64,000 nt of DNA from Hyposmocoma kahamanoa (GCF_003589595.1 NW_020653770.1:449104-513103), one strand, 5' to 3'; shown: positions 11,094-22,244, numbered from the stretch's first letter. A program made the numbers and translations. The notes: generated from the letters alone by a model not told the origin.

Positions 11094-12060
11094 CACCCGA
11101 CGACAAACAGACGCCGTTGCTATAGCAACAACAATAACGGTGTTGCGCAGTGGACGGAATCAGCGCGCGAGTTTATGTATTTGACAGACAACAAAGTACT
11201 AAACTAACGCGCGATGCGTTAGCGCAGGTCTGTCGTCGGGTGACGAGGAGCTGGATCGAGCCGTGAGGCGTCTCGGTGCTCGGAACACTGCACCTGGCCC
11301 GGATGGTGTCCCGGGCAGGGCGTGGGTGTTGTGGGTGGGGGTGGATGTGGGTGGGCGCTCGAGTATCATCGAGTGCCTTCGTGCCTGAAGCGAGTTGTCA
11401 GGTCCTGCCTATGCGACAGGTACATTACGTACCAGGGTCGGGATGGCGCAAGCCATCGCAGAGAGGTCGTGTGTGGGGTTTGTCCTTGGACCACTCCTTT
11501 GGAATCTCGCATACGATGCTGTCTTGAGGGTCGCACTCTCCGCGGGCGTGCATCTGGTGTGTTATGCTGATGACACCCTGGTGCTCGCCGGAGGGGAGGA
11601 CTTCGAGAGGACCATCCGGCTCGCTGAGCTCGGGGTTTCTCGCGTCGTCGAAAAAATCGAGGAGCTGGGTTTGCGAGTAGCGCCTCAGAAAACTGAGGCG
11701 CTGTGGTTCCACAAACTCCCGCGAGGGAGGGAACCGCCCAGCTTCTCGATTCGCGTTGGTGAAGTCGACGTCCAGCGGAACGGGGGCTCCGTTCGCCAGT
11801 AAGTTAGGCAGCCGCGAGGAGGACGACGGGGCGGTGTGGCCCGCTTCGTCGTGAGGAGAGGAGGGGGAGGACGTAGCTCCTCCAAGGTGCTGGGGGGTTC
11901 CGGTGCGCAAAGTCGATCCCGGATCCTTCCCACTAGAGCACCTGAGAAGGCCACCGTGGGGTTTTAGCCGGTAGAACTCCGGCATAACCTGCCCCCGCGG
12001 CGGAGAGGTATCCTCGGAGGATTTCCCCACGCAAAAAAAAAAGGTCTGTCGTCGGGTGGT
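11094..12060. mobile_element. Short TIR element interrupted by an R1 LINE
   Basis: 'cacccgacgacaaacagac' at the left is the inverse of 'gtctgtcgtcgggtg' at 11228-11242, apart from a 4-base insertion. This suggests a non-autonomous DNA element of about 150 bp. The R1 LINE at 11243-12042 landed at its right end and duplicated that end, so the same terminal sequence reappears at 12043-12058. No superfamily is assigned. Confidence 0.5.
11243..12042 (+). mobile_element. R1-clade non-LTR retrotransposon, internally deleted, with 16-bp target duplication
   Basis: GC-rich insert. The first open part encodes RNTAPGPDGVPGRAWVLW (RT block 1). After a stop the same frame resumes at GPLLWNLAYDAVL and then HLVCYADDTLVLAGG, the catalytic YADD block. 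The intervening RT blocks, including the first catalytic aspartate, are deleted. The frame runs on to about 11785, followed by a 3' UTR ending 'atttccccacgc' plus ten A. The sequence GGTCTGTCGTCGGGTG flanks both ends (11227-11242 and 12043-12058), as expected of target-primed insertion. Incapable of activity. Confidence 0.85.
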
Positions 12061-13540
12061 GCAACGTGCTGGCGCCTAGACGTCTAGACAACTTTTATTA
12101 CTAGTTTAAGGTAACCACGAGTTAGAAATTATTGGGAAATATTAACGTCAAAAAAATGGGGAAAGTTTTTTGTTTTTTTTCTCTTATGTGTTCTGTTACT
12201 GAATGTTATACACAGGAAAAAAAATGGACAGTGCTTTTTTATCACCCTGTACACAGACCTATGTCAGGCAGTGTGACGTATGGAATTGATACCACTTCAT
12301 CAGCCGTTACATTAACTATTACAATCGAAAGGTTATATACGCGTGTTAGCCGATCCTGATTACATCCGTTTCCGTTACACTCACAATATCCGGTTCCGGA
12401 GCGACGTGTTTCCGCTCCGAGGACCCCTTTGTAGGTAGTATTTTTTTCTTTGACCGCGTGTTATCTTGACCCGATATCGATAATAGCCATGTTTTTGACA
12501 AAGACATCAAATTTTGTTTTTTTTTACTTTCACGATATTTAGGCCTTGTACCGCTACTGGGTAAGGTTTTTTATGTAATTACATAGATATTGTTAGTGAC
12601 AGCGATTAATTGTTGAAATTTCAAAATATGCCAAGTGAAATCAAATTTCGACAAGGACCTCCTGCTTTACAAATTCAATTGTCAAAATTGCTTCCATACT
12701 TATAAAGAATATTCAGAATAAAATACTGATTTATTGTAACTGTAACGTAATCATTAGATGTACCAAACATAAAATTTCATTAATATTTGCACATCTGCTT
12801 AAGCAAGCTCGATACGACTAAACTAATTTTTCATCACACTTGCTTGTAAATGGTATGATTGCAGGGTCGCTAACTTGACTATAATGCCCCAAATAAAACT
12901 CACGGGCCTTTTTCTTTCCATTACAGACATGGTCGGCAAGGAGTTTTTTTTTTATTTTTTGTAGGGCGACATACTTCCTTACGTAGGTCAGGTTCAAGTT
13001 CAAGCAAGGCGGTTACTTAAGTTCAAAATTAAAACCTTCGCTTAAAATGTTATCTAAACAGAAATTTAATTGCAATTCAGCCAGATACTACTTAAATACG
13101 TATTATTAAGATTTTTTTATAATAGACTTCAATAATTTTCTGTATAAAAATTTAGCAATTTTTTTACAATCCATCATGGCTTCATTCGTGTTTGTTTTTT
13201 ACAACATTTTAGTTCGAGCTGTATTATCTATGGAAGAATTTAAAAAAAAAACAAAAAACCCGCCATCTGCCACATCCATAATTGTTGTGTTGTGAACCAT
13301 ATTTATATTGTATTTATTTTCTCGCAAATGTGATGCAAAACATTGTATGTAGTACGGACGGTAAAAAAATACAAAACTCGAGTTATTAGTTCAGCTTTTG
13401 GCTTCGGGCTTCTAATAGACCCTCGTTAGTAATTTCTTATTTACCATCTTACACAAAGTATTATTACTTCAAATCTGTATATTACTGTATTCTGGCAAAT
13501 TAACGTATGCTATTTTAAACTGAGAAGGAGCGTTGTGGCG
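12061..13540. other. AT-rich stretch, nothing recognised
   Basis: No shared repeat family and no splice-supported frame noticed. Confidence 0.4.
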
Positions 13541-13625
13541 TGGAAGACGATGAAGTGGAAGGGACGCTTAGATGGTTCGGACATGTAGAGAGAATGAATG
13601 ATAGAAGATTGACGAAACAGAGGGT
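13541..13625 (+). mobile_element. LINE C-terminal fragment (RTE/CR1-like)
   Basis: One frame reads LRWFGHVERMNDRRLTKQR, a well-known motif in the C-terminal region of insect non-LTR reverse transcriptases. Only this short piece survives. Confidence 0.65.
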
Positions 13626-13877
13626 CGTACGATTTCTTTTCATTTTTATTCAATAACTGAATCAAACGTCAAACTGTCGCATTCGAAACCGAACCGAAAT
13701 GACGTCACACGTGTACTATTACTCGGACTTCTCGACCGGCAAAGGCTACAAACGTTATGCAGAACACAGTTATCGAATGAAAGTTACCGAACGTCCTATC
13801 GTTTACGAAGCAAGAATGTAATATGGAAATATCTTATTATTTTATTCAATTTCATTAAAATTTAAATAAGAAGACAT

Positions 13878-14012
13878 TTAAATAAAAGGATTTTCATTTT
13901 TCTTATAATCTTTTTCATCGGCTAGCTCCATGTTGAATAACGATATCGTTATATACTGTTCTGAATAGCTCAACGATTCCGTTAAAATATTGAAGAGTTC
14001 TGCATCGGGGTC
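13878..14012 (-). CDS. Small open frame with a poly(A) signal after it, unassigned
   Basis: From an in-frame ATG (MDPDAELFNILTESLSYSEQ) 44 codons run to a TAA, with 'gaataaaataataag' about 50 bases beyond. This could be a terminal exon, since 'ccccgatgcag' could act as an acceptor, or a decayed mobile ORF. The left flank of a LINE fragment overlaps its start. Low confidence. Confidence 0.2.
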   Translation of the reverse strand, partial: DPDAELFNILTESLSYSEQYITISLFNMELADEKDYKKNENPFI

Positions 14013-14027
14013 CATATTTGTAAGGCG

Positions 14028-14172
14028 AGTGTGAGTGGGCAAGTTGGTAAGAGTCGAACTTACCGTGACCAAATTGAGGCCATCCTAGAGAAGGGCCAGG
14101 TCAAGAGAACCCTTAACTGACGAGCGTGTATTGAAGCATTGAGGCGTTCAGTTAAGAATCGAATTCAGGGCC
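14028..14172 (+). mobile_element. LINE 3' coding fragment
   Basis: Reads VGKSRTYRDQIEAILEKGQV, then K, a stop and RACIEALRR. This is the 'RTYRDQIxxxLEKGQVKSTxNRRAC' end seen in a group of insect non-LTR elements. The related but diverged fragment at 50240 supports the family. Confidence 0.55.
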
Positions 14173-14195
14173 TTTATGGTATATACGAAGCAAGC

Positions 14196-14345
14196 ACATT
14201 ATCATCAACATATTTAAACGTCCCACTGCTGGGCATGGGTTTCCTCTCAGGCGACGGCTTAGGCAATAGTTCGCCATGCTAGCTCAACGCGGGCTAGGCT
14301 TTAAATTACACTCACCTCGATGCAAACCAGTCCCTGCCAAGCTGG
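14196..14345 (-). repeat. SINE family C (RTE-tailed) fragment
   Basis: 'catcaacatatttaaacgtc', 'ccactgctgggcatgggtttc' and 'aacgcgggctagg' match the 3' half of the complete copy at 27405-27720. The tail is the trinucleotide-rich 'tcatcaac' end; the tRNA-like head is missing. Confidence 0.65.
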
Positions 14346-14418
14346 TCAAATTTTGGCGGATTGGAGGTGGTGATAACCACGACCCTGCAATGGTTGAAGA
14401 GAAGGTTACCGTCTATTA

Positions 14419-14699
14419 TAGTACCGGCACGCTGTGATGGCCGTTTTGACGTTTGTCCGCTCATCAAGTTTCGTATTAAGAGCTAATTGCTGTACATTGT
14501 TGACAAAAGTGACTTCCAGTAAAATTTATGGATGTACATATAATTTTACGACACAACTCGCATTTGTTGTTCGAAATTCGAAATTTGCGATGCGACCTTG
14601 ATGCGACTCGCATTTGATTATATTTTTTTCTATAATAAATTGAGATTTGACCTCACTATTGTAATCTGTTAAAACGGCCATCATAGCGTGCCGGTACTG
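14419..14699. mobile_element. Tc1/mariner-type MITE, 281 bp
   Basis: The left end 'tagtaccggcacgctgtgat' (continuing 'ggccgttttgac') is matched inverted at the right end with about 29 of 32 bases identical. A TA dinucleotide flanks each side (14417-14418 and 14700-14701), the duplication known for Tc1/mariner elements. No transposase inside; a short TTCGAAATTCGAAATT-like palindromic run lies near the middle. Confidence 0.8.
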
Positions 14700-14767
14700 T
14701 AAGTACATAGGATGCATATATTGGTATGAATATAGTCATTTAGTAATTAAACAATTTTTTTTTTCAG

Positions 14768-14814
14768 GTAAGTTGGCGAAGTTTTCTAACATCACTGACT
14801 CTGCTAAGTTATCA
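14768..14814 (+). CDS. Candidate exon 2, 47 nt, plus-strand gene
   Basis: A long pyrimidine tract ending 'ttttttttttcag' precedes it and the donor 'gtaagtat' follows; both are close to consensus. Taking the phase left by exon 1 it reads KLAKFSNITDSAKLS and ends in phase 0, compatible with the exon at 42182. It lies 70 bases right of the MITE at 14419-14699. The exon is small, so the signals carry more weight than the reading frame. Confidence 0.45.
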
Positions 14815-14908
14815 GTAAGTATAACTAAACTAATTCAGATACATTTCAACACCGAATTTTTTATTTTATTACGGCAATTGCAACTATATCGTAATTAAAA
14901 CTTCAAAA

Positions 14909-15003
14909 TGTAGACCGTACAAATATTTCTCCAGACCCGGGAATCGAACCTAGGACCTCTGCGTGGCAGTCCGGCATGGTAACCGTCCGACCACACAGAC
15001 AGT
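14909..15003 (-). repeat. tRNA-derived SINE (family T1) head
   Basis: On the minus strand it reads 'gtgtggtcggacggttacc', then a B box, 'aggttcgattccc', then 'gggtctggagaaatatttg'. An A-box-like region and a B box in the right order identify a tRNA-derived head. The 3' part is missing. Confidence 0.7.
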
Positions 15004-15347
15004 TAAATAGGCAAGGAGCTCTACTACTACTAAATGCTACTTAATCTGGTTGACTTTGTACTACGAGGTCGACTTTTTCCCGTATAGGCACCAAGTTTTA
15101 TTTGTTCAAACATTTTCAACGGTCTCTATTATCCCACCGTAATTACACCATTGGATTACTTTTATTGTGTTACATCGTTTAGCTAACCACTTTTAACGCA
15201 ACTGTGACATAAAAGTAACAAACAATTTTGTCATCTAATACTTTTGTCCAAAGATCCTAAATAAAAAAGAATTTGGTCGGTTTATTTCACTAGGTATTTT
15301 TTTACTTTTTTACTCTCTCATTTTATTTATTCACACTGAAGATAAGA
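15004..15347. other. Non-coding, nothing recognised
   Basis: T-rich and featureless apart from a (TA)-biased composition. Confidence 0.4.
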
Positions 15348-15890
15348 AACGCTCATTGTAGATGAGCAGCGTTTTGCTTTGGGGAAATGCCACAGACGTG
15401 AATAGAATCTGTCCTGCAGAAGCGCCCTGTTAGAGCAATTTACAAACTGGACCCCAGAGTGTTTCAGAAAGATAAGTTTTAAGGCGTCACATTTATGAAA
15501 ATGTAAATCACGTAAAGAAGAATAGTGTTTTTAAAAAAAACTGGTTATTCTTGACAGTTTCAAAAAAATCATAAACCTATTTAAGGAGCAACGTACAATT
15601 TTTTACAATTAAAGATTCTGTTGATTAAATGTGACATTTCCGAGTCTTAAAATCACCATGAAATAAAAACTTAATACAAAACATCATTATATTAGCTTCT
15701 GCTTACTTGGATGGCAAACATCCATGGTATTGACGTTTATATCTTTCAAGTTATTTCGATTTGTAGTATTTAAAATATGTAAATATTTTAAATGATAAAC
15801 GCAAACAAATATGTATTTATAAACAGCAACCCCTAGAATTTCTTACTCATTGTTTTCAGTTGAATCTGCCAAATGAATAATTAATAGTGT
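15348..15890 (+). mobile_element. Family F LINE (jockey/CR1-like) 3' end, decayed
   Basis: Encodes VLLWGNATDVNRI, then a frameshift to RAIYKLDP-like text, and near the end NKNLIQNIIILASAYLDGKHP. These match the better-preserved minus-strand copy at 63240-63935 (GILLWGNAADINRILQKRAV ... YLDDKNPW). The 3' UTR keeps the 'ccctagaatttcttactcat' signature shared by all family F copies. Confidence 0.7.
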
Positions 15891-16737
15891 TTAACCATTT
15901 CAAGTATAATTTACATCCGTGTTTAGCAGTATGTTACAAAAAATAATATTATTTGGTAAAATTACTATAACTGTAGTAATTACCAACACACAAAATTATA
16001 TTGTACAAAATTACTGACAACAACTGTGTGACTCAAAAACTCAAAGCACGTCATCTTGTCAAGCCAAGTTGACAACGATGAAGTTGGCTATATAACATTT
16101 AGTTTTAAACGTAACTTAGTCGCTAATTAGTGCTTTATCACCAAATCTCTAGATTCAAATGGCTTTAGGTAATAAGATCACGATTTGATTGCCTTAAAAA
16201 AACTACTGTAGGCAGTTCCAAGTGATTGTAGTTGCCTAAAAATGCGCTAGATGGCATTGACTCATTTTATACAAATTCTAAAACGCGGTAATAAGATGTT
16301 CTCTCGAATTGTAAATAGTCGACTGCATCGTGATAAGCATCATTACTGTCAATTGGTATCTAGCAGTCGAGTCTTGTTGGAAACGACGGCCCGGACCTAT
16401 CTGATAGTATAGTCTGTCTTTTTTTGAAGACGCAGTAAAATGACATTGGTCGGGTTGCCAGTTTCATAAAATTTTTAATAGTTATATAGTTGTTGTCGAT
16501 AGTTTTATCGATAGATTGTGAAAGAAGATAAAATTTTGCCAATAATTACTGATCTGTGAATGTTACGACGCTCTAATTTTTAGGCGTTATTATTACCTTC
16601 TTTATTCTTATTTTGACAGTTGACCTACTGGCATCGAGATCAATTTTGATTTACATACATTTTAACAAGAACAGACGGATACGATTATCTGTATAGAATT
16701 AAAATTAAAAACTTTAAAATACATCTCTACTTTATAT
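15891..16737. other. AT-rich stretch, nothing recognised
   Basis: No repeat or coding signal identified. Confidence 0.4.
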
Positions 16738-16905
16738 TATACGTAATACTTCTTTTGATTTTCCATTAAATACGATTTAAAATTACGCTTGAACATGGGA
16801 ATCGTGACACGGTTTCTTAACGGAGGAGGAATATTATTCCAGCAACTCGAAGCAGAATAACGAGAACCACCCCGAAATGCCGTGGTTTCGAATTAAAGCC
16901 GTAGG
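16738..16905 (-). mobile_element. CR1/jockey-like LINE C-terminal fragment
   Basis: One minus frame reads SSCWNNIPPPLRNRVTIPMF, then KRNFKSYLMENQKKYYV and a stop. The 'LWNxLPPxLRxxxTxxxFKxxLKxYL' pattern is the standard C-terminus of many insect non-LTR reverse transcriptases. The rest of the element is absent. Confidence 0.6.
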
Positions 16906-17291
16906 TCTCAATTTAAAAGCAACCATTCTATGTTGATTTATAGTCTAAACGAGAACAAAGTCAACAGGCGGAAGCTTTTACAAAATAAAAGGAAAAAGAA
17001 CGAATGTGGATGGAATTGAAAACGTGGCGAATAGACGCCATAAATACGAACAGACCAGGTAAACACGTGCGTAAACATGTCCAATCAAACTTAGTTATGC
17101 TTTGGCCGTTAACGGTGCCATGTGTCAGGTTACACTGGAAATATATTAGCGTAATATTGTTCCGACTGCATTAGCAAATTTTCAGAGCAACGTAATTTCG
17201 ATATTCTACTTAGTTGCCTAATGACACTTAAAAAGTTAGTCACATTAAAGCCAAGGCTCATGTCGTCCAAAATACACTGTTAAAAACGTAA

Positions 17292-17505
17292 TATTTTTTT
17301 ATGATACAGAATGAGACAAACAAGCCGTGCCTGGTGGTAGGCGACATGCCTGTCCATAACAGTTGCAGTGCCACCGCAAGACAATTCTTCACCTTCACAG
17401 CTGCACGAGAAAGCAAGCCAATGAAGTTTGTTATTTACATTTTTTTTATGATACAAAGTGTTGAGACAAACAATCCTGACACGCTTGTCCATAACAGTTT
17501 TTAAG
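17292..17505 (-). repeat. Two family A 3'-end fragments in tandem
   Basis: 'ttttttatgatac...' followed by 'acatgcctgtccataacagt' occurs at 17292-17382. A shorter version, 'ttttttatgatacaaagtg', runs with 'cttgtccataacag' at 17440-17505. Both start with a T-run, the A tail of the minus-sense retroposon, so these are two independent or duplicated 3' ends. Confidence 0.6.
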
Positions 17506-17892
17506 GTGATTAAGGGATTAAGGGATGATGATGATGATTAAGGGAAGGGAAGGGAGAGTATGTGATCTATTTACACCGTCCGTCCTACATCTCTGTTACT
17601 CATGGTGTCGTATTTGCTGTTTAACGGTTCAAATGTCGACCTGTAGCTCATCGCAAATACGTTCAATCCATGAGGTATATTTAATTTCATTATAAATAAG
17701 GTAGACATTACAACGATCAGATCAGTGAAGAATGTTCGCTTTTGAAAGCCAAATAACGTCGTACTTCTTACTCAGTTACGACAAACAAGCAGTTAATGAC
17801 AAGAACGATGACAGGTTCAGGATGTCCAAACCAAAAGAACATAAAGCCATCAAATAGCGGTAATTTGATATAGAGCACGACCAGCGAAATAT
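17506..17892. other. Non-coding with a short GAT microsatellite
   Basis: 'gatgatgatgatgatta' near 17525; otherwise nothing recognised. Confidence 0.45.
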
Positions 17893-17990
17893 TGCCGCCA
17901 TATTTATTTCTGCCGCCAAGCATTACTGCGTCCCGGTTTTTAAGGGTACGGTAAAATAACAGATACCTGGGACTTGATCGGGATCAGGAG
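17893..17990 (+). repeat. Family A retroposon fragment
   Basis: 'atttctgccgccaagcatta' and 'ctgcgtcccggtttttaagg' belong to the sense-strand middle of family A. Both ends are decayed. Confidence 0.55.
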
Positions 17991-19063
17991 TGTATAGGAT
18001 TGCGGGCGGAAAAGCCTGCTGTAAGATAGAGTGTCTATGTAAAGCCCTCTAAAGTCACTCAAATTTGATGACCTTATAGACGCGTTGCTTACCCGGAGCA
18101 CAACTTATAAGATTTCGTCACATAATACCATAAAAAAAGCAAGTGGAGGTTCATAGCCTTAAATAACTTTAAGTACATACTAAGAACACGTACACTAACT
18201 AACTAACTCACGATGTCTAAATATTCTTGGCTTGGTTGTTGGACCGCGGAATTCTTTTATTCAAATGTAATTTACGAATATTCAAACACCCTCTACCTTT
18301 CCTTTCATAACAATGTTTTATGCAATACCATAATGTCTCGGTTTTTAATTAAAGGTTTTTAATTGCTGGCATAGATAATTGGGATTAAATCTTGTTCAAT
18401 GCGCGTAGGACCTCCGAAGACTTGTGAAGTCTAAATATATAGAAATATCTGAACTTTATTTCGTTAATCTGAACCTTATTTGATTAAAAAATTATTGACT
18501 CATAACTTTTAGTTATAAAATAATCTTTTTTTGCATTGAATATTTTTTACAAGTTAGTAAATCAAAGTTTATTCAGTCAATATACATTTTTGTATAATTA
18601 ACCATTTCTGCAATTCAATGTTAATTTTCTTAAATATCTGTTTTTTTTTCACCCAGTATTACAGTGTTGTTTTAGGAACTTTCTGTACAACACATAAAAT
18701 TTTGCGCGCAGGTTAATCCTCATGTGTACGTGACAATTATTTTGTTTTAACATTTTTGTGCTCTTGTTTCATTGCCATACAAATTAGAACATTGTAACCA
18801 CAAAAATGTTAATATTTCTTGCGTTTAATATTTATTAATATCAAAATCGAACGCTAATAAAAATTCCTTCGACCCGACTGGATGGAACTGCGGTTTAAAT
18901 TATTTTTAATTTTACTAAACTTAGAGCAATTGAAACTCTGTATCTTTTATTGAAAATTGAGCCTAATATCTAGAGTTCAAATTGCAATTCAATTAAACTG
19001 TAAACAATTAAAATTAAACTATTAAACACAGTCTGTAGAGGATATGTGGCTGAGTGTACTTAC
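17991..19063. other. AT-rich stretch, nothing recognised
   Basis: No repeat family or open frame stands out. Confidence 0.4.
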
Positions 19064-19120
19064 TTTTATGCATATTATTGTCTTGGATCGCATTTTCACC
19101 CGCACGATTTCGGAGCGTCT
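19064..19120 (-). CDS. Weak candidate minus-strand exon
   Basis: The minus strand has 'cttgtcctcag' as acceptor and 'gtaagtac' as donor around 57 nt. One open frame reads TLRNRAGENAIQDNNMHK with partial codons at both ends. Its phase fits the weak candidate at 34561 but not the exon at 6031, so no gene model can be closed. The pyrimidine tract is poor. Low confidence. Confidence 0.18.
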
Positions 19121-19191
19121 CTGAGGACAAGTTTCGCATATAATTGAAGTTCCTGTTTGTGCTTTGAAGTTGTTCATTGTTACATATATGG

Positions 19192-19410
19192 TGAAATCCA
19201 ATTAACCAGATTAATCTCCTAATTTGTCACCCTTGAATGAGAGGTGGAATATTTTGATCAAATTCGAATGTGGTCTACCACTACTGAGATACTCTTTTCC
19301 AACAAAATAAGAATCATTGAAATCAGTTCTCAAATGTCCTAGTACTCACATAATACACTCACAAAAAATACTGTCAATTTAAGAACCTTCTTTTTTTCAA
19401 ATCGGTTAGT
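19192..19410 (-). repeat. Family B repeat copy, diverged
   Basis: Minus-strand order 'aaccgatttgaaaaaaagaa', 'gattctta', 'aattcgaat', 'cacctctcattcaagggtg', 'tggatttcacc'. More diverged than the other copies. The N-gap starts 26 bases after it. Confidence 0.6.
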
Positions 19411-19435
19411 AAACAAACAAAACAATGATTATCAC

Positions 19436-19835
19436 NNNNNNNNNNNNNNNNNNNNNNNNNNNNNNNNNNNNNNNNNNNNNNNNNNNNNNNNNNNNNNNNN
19501 NNNNNNNNNNNNNNNNNNNNNNNNNNNNNNNNNNNNNNNNNNNNNNNNNNNNNNNNNNNNNNNNNNNNNNNNNNNNNNNNNNNNNNNNNNNNNNNNNNNN
19601 NNNNNNNNNNNNNNNNNNNNNNNNNNNNNNNNNNNNNNNNNNNNNNNNNNNNNNNNNNNNNNNNNNNNNNNNNNNNNNNNNNNNNNNNNNNNNNNNNNNN
19701 NNNNNNNNNNNNNNNNNNNNNNNNNNNNNNNNNNNNNNNNNNNNNNNNNNNNNNNNNNNNNNNNNNNNNNNNNNNNNNNNNNNNNNNNNNNNNNNNNNNN
19801 NNNNNNNNNNNNNNNNNNNNNNNNNNNNNNNNNNN
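19436..19835. other. Assembly gap of 400 N
   Basis: Every base is N. A round length of 400 suggests a scaffold gap with an assigned size. Open frames drawn across it have no meaning. Confidence 0.99.
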
Positions 19836-20090
19836 CAAGAATACTTTCAATTCGCAAGAATACTACAGCCAACAGTACAACCAAGTACTTCTAGAATATT
19901 AATTGAAGTGCAGAATATGCAGACAGAAAAAAGAAACAACAAAAATTCAATGGAAGTGTTAGATTCATCTAAATCAAAATTACTGATATTAATTCTATAC
20001 CAATACATAAATACAAAACAGCTTAAACTATTTCGAAACCTTTTAAAATCATATCAATCTAATATCAGTCTTGAGATTGGAAATGCATAG
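19836..20090 (+). CDS. Unassigned open frame entering from the gap
   Basis: Eighty-four codons without a stop start at the gap edge and end at TAG. The text includes ARILQPTVQPSTSRILIEVQ and NNKNSMEVLDSSKSK. No domain recognised. The sequence is A-rich, so chance is a realistic explanation; the missing 5' part is in the gap. Confidence 0.2.
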   Translation, partial: QEYFQFARILQPTVQPSTSRILIEVQNMQTEKRNNKNSMEVLDSSKSKLLILILYQYINTKQLKLFRNLLKSYQSNISLEIGNA

Positions 20091-20728
20091 AGATCGCCAG
20101 ATTTATATTATTTTTCGTAAAGTGAGCATGAGCATTTATAAATGCAAAATAATAAATTCAAAATCTCATATCTATCATCCCGGATATTGCCATATGACAA
20201 TGAATATTGATCTACTTTAATGAAACATTTTAATCATACTTTGATTACACTAAATACTACTACACAAACTACAAACACAACAAAAAAAAACATTTTTAAC
20301 GTTCAAGCCATACATTGCATGTCGATATTGACTTATCGATAATTATGGTACAACACTAAAGAAATCCGCCATTTGTGGTGGACATTTTTGGTTTAGGTAG
20401 GGACGTTTATTCCGTAGACAGGGTAGATACTTTCTTTTATTTTTTTCCATCCTCTAAGGTTCTGCTGGTGTGGCATAGTGTCTCTCTCACTCACAAGTCT
20501 TCTCAATCAAAAATTAAAACAAATCATAATATAACAATCAAATATAATAAGTTATTCAAATATAATGATGTACCACAAGCTGTATGTTGTAACTTTTATG
20601 TTACGTACAAATATCAATGTTTAGTAGATGAATGACACACCAAGCCAAAGAACGTTCACAGACCCTGAAAAACGTATGAAGTCGGCAAACTACATTGGGT
20701 CAACTTAGCGGACTATGGCCCAAACACT
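20091..20728. other. Non-coding, nothing recognised
   Basis: No repeat family match; T-rich patch near 20430-20450. Confidence 0.4.
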
Positions 20729-20860
20729 TTTTTATAATGTCAAGTGACGGGACGAACAAGTCGTGCGCCTGATGGTAAGCTACACGCCTGTCCATAACAG
20801 TTGCAGTGCCACTCAGAGCTTTAAACCGCAAAGATCTGAAGGGCTTTTTACACACCCCAT
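20729..20860 (-). repeat. Family A retroposon 3' end
   Basis: From the T-run 'tttttataatgtcaagtgac', through 'ggacgaacaagtcgtgcgcc' and 'cataacagttgcagtgccac', to 'gcaaagatctgaagggc'. A well-preserved 3' third; a 'ttcttcttcttctta' microsatellite follows at 20868. Confidence 0.75.
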
Positions 20861-21051
20861 GGTTACTTCTTCTTCTTCTTACTACATCCGGTTCTTAAAA
20901 GGCGAGTGTCTCGGATGCACGTACAGCACCCTACCTATTTTCCAGATCATAGATTCGAACAGTGGGTCTCCTAATTTAGAAGCATCCGTTTCTCCTACTG
21001 GGATACCACCGCGTCCTCATGAAACAATTGTATAGTAGAAACAATTAAAAA

Positions 21052-21265
21052 TAACTAAATAAATATTAGACAACATGACATACGTTGCTGTGATCCCGAA
21101 GTAAGTAGCTAAAGCAGTTGTGTTATGGAAATCGGAAACTACGGCGATACCACAAACACCCAGATCCGAGACAGATAGAAAAGTTAGTTTTCTACACCGA
21201 CGCGGCCAGGGATCAAACCCGGGACCTCAGAGATGGCAACACAATGAAAACGGGTGTGCAAGCAA
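21052..21265 (-). repeat. tRNA-derived SINE, family T2
   Basis: On the minus strand: 'ttgcacacccgttttcattg', then 'ggtcccgggtttgatcc' (B box), then 'gcgtcggtgtagaaa' and the 'gtggtatcgccg...cacaactg' body. Matches the copy at 47275-47456 along its length. Confidence 0.7.
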
Positions 21266-21961
21266 TTTAAAGATCATTGAAGTTGTTTTTGATCTCATCT
21301 GTCAACTGTTTCTGTAGACTAACAGTGCTTAAAACGGTTAATGAGTGAGCATACGACTTTGAGTCGTGAAAGTATGAAATTGACGCTTTCAAATTCCTCG
21401 GAAATAGCTTTTCGTACTTTACAACACGAATGGTCGTAACTTACAATGACGAAAACGTAACAACGTAGAACATTAAATCAACATTGTAATTTACGTCCTA
21501 TCATCATGATCTCTTGACTAAGGGGATGAAGTAACACATGACATATCGTGGTTGAATGATAGAGCGAGTGTGCTATACATTAAATAGCTTGTTATTCCAC
21601 TAAAACGGGAAACTTTACAGAATGAAACTATAGTAACAGCATAATTCATGGACACTTCGCATTATGCTCACGGTCTGATATTATGGTAAAACTCGCTAGA
21701 TCTAAATCGTTCAAGATCTGATGGAATCGCGTTCGGTTTGTTTGATGGTTCTAAGATAGCTGCAAACCATTCTTTAAAAAAATATACCTATCATCCTTAC
21801 TGTACTTATATGAAACCATTACATAGAATGTTTTCATTGCATGCTTCACATAATTGCATACATAGCTTTTCTCCTAATATACCTCCATAATGTATTATTA
21901 AAATCCTCTAAGAAGAGGGTTTAGACGTAGTATAAGAAAAGTAGAGCAGTTTTTTTTAGTT
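21266..21961. other. Non-coding, nothing recognised
   Basis: No shared family or coding signal noticed. Confidence 0.4.
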
Positions 21962-22238
21962 TTAGCAGTGGAGTTCGTTGTGAAAGAGTTAATCCAGGCA
22001 ATTACTGCCACCTTCGCTATGTCTGCCGCCAAGCAGTAATGAGAGCATTGCTGCGTTTCGGTTTGGAAGAGTAAGTGTGCTGATGAAATTACAGGTACAT
22101 GGGACTCGTCAACGTGGCCGTGCCCCTAATATTATTACGATTTAAAGCTTCTGAGTGGCACTGCAACTGTTATAGACAGGCGTGTCACTGACCATCAAGC
22201 GTACGAGTTGTTCGTTCCGTCACTTGGTGTCATAAAAA
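21962..22238 (+). repeat. Family A retroposon, near full length, sense strand
   Basis: Runs from 'tagcagtggagttcgttgtg' through 'tctgccgccaagcagtaatg' and 'gagtggcactgcaactgtta' to 'cgtcacttggtgtcataaaa' plus A-run. This is the orientation in which the family ends with A-rich sequence, which fixes the sense strand. Confidence 0.8.
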
Positions 22239-22244
22239 AAGAAA

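Noticed and set aside
11425..12030. 201-codon minus-strand frame and 89-codon minus frame in the GC-rich block
   Set aside because: They are antisense to the R1 LINE, whose plus strand carries the recognisable YADD and GPLLWN blocks.
19374..20090. Open frames of 150-221 codons across 19374-20090
   Set aside because: Most of their length is the 400-base N gap; only the piece after 19835 is real sequence.
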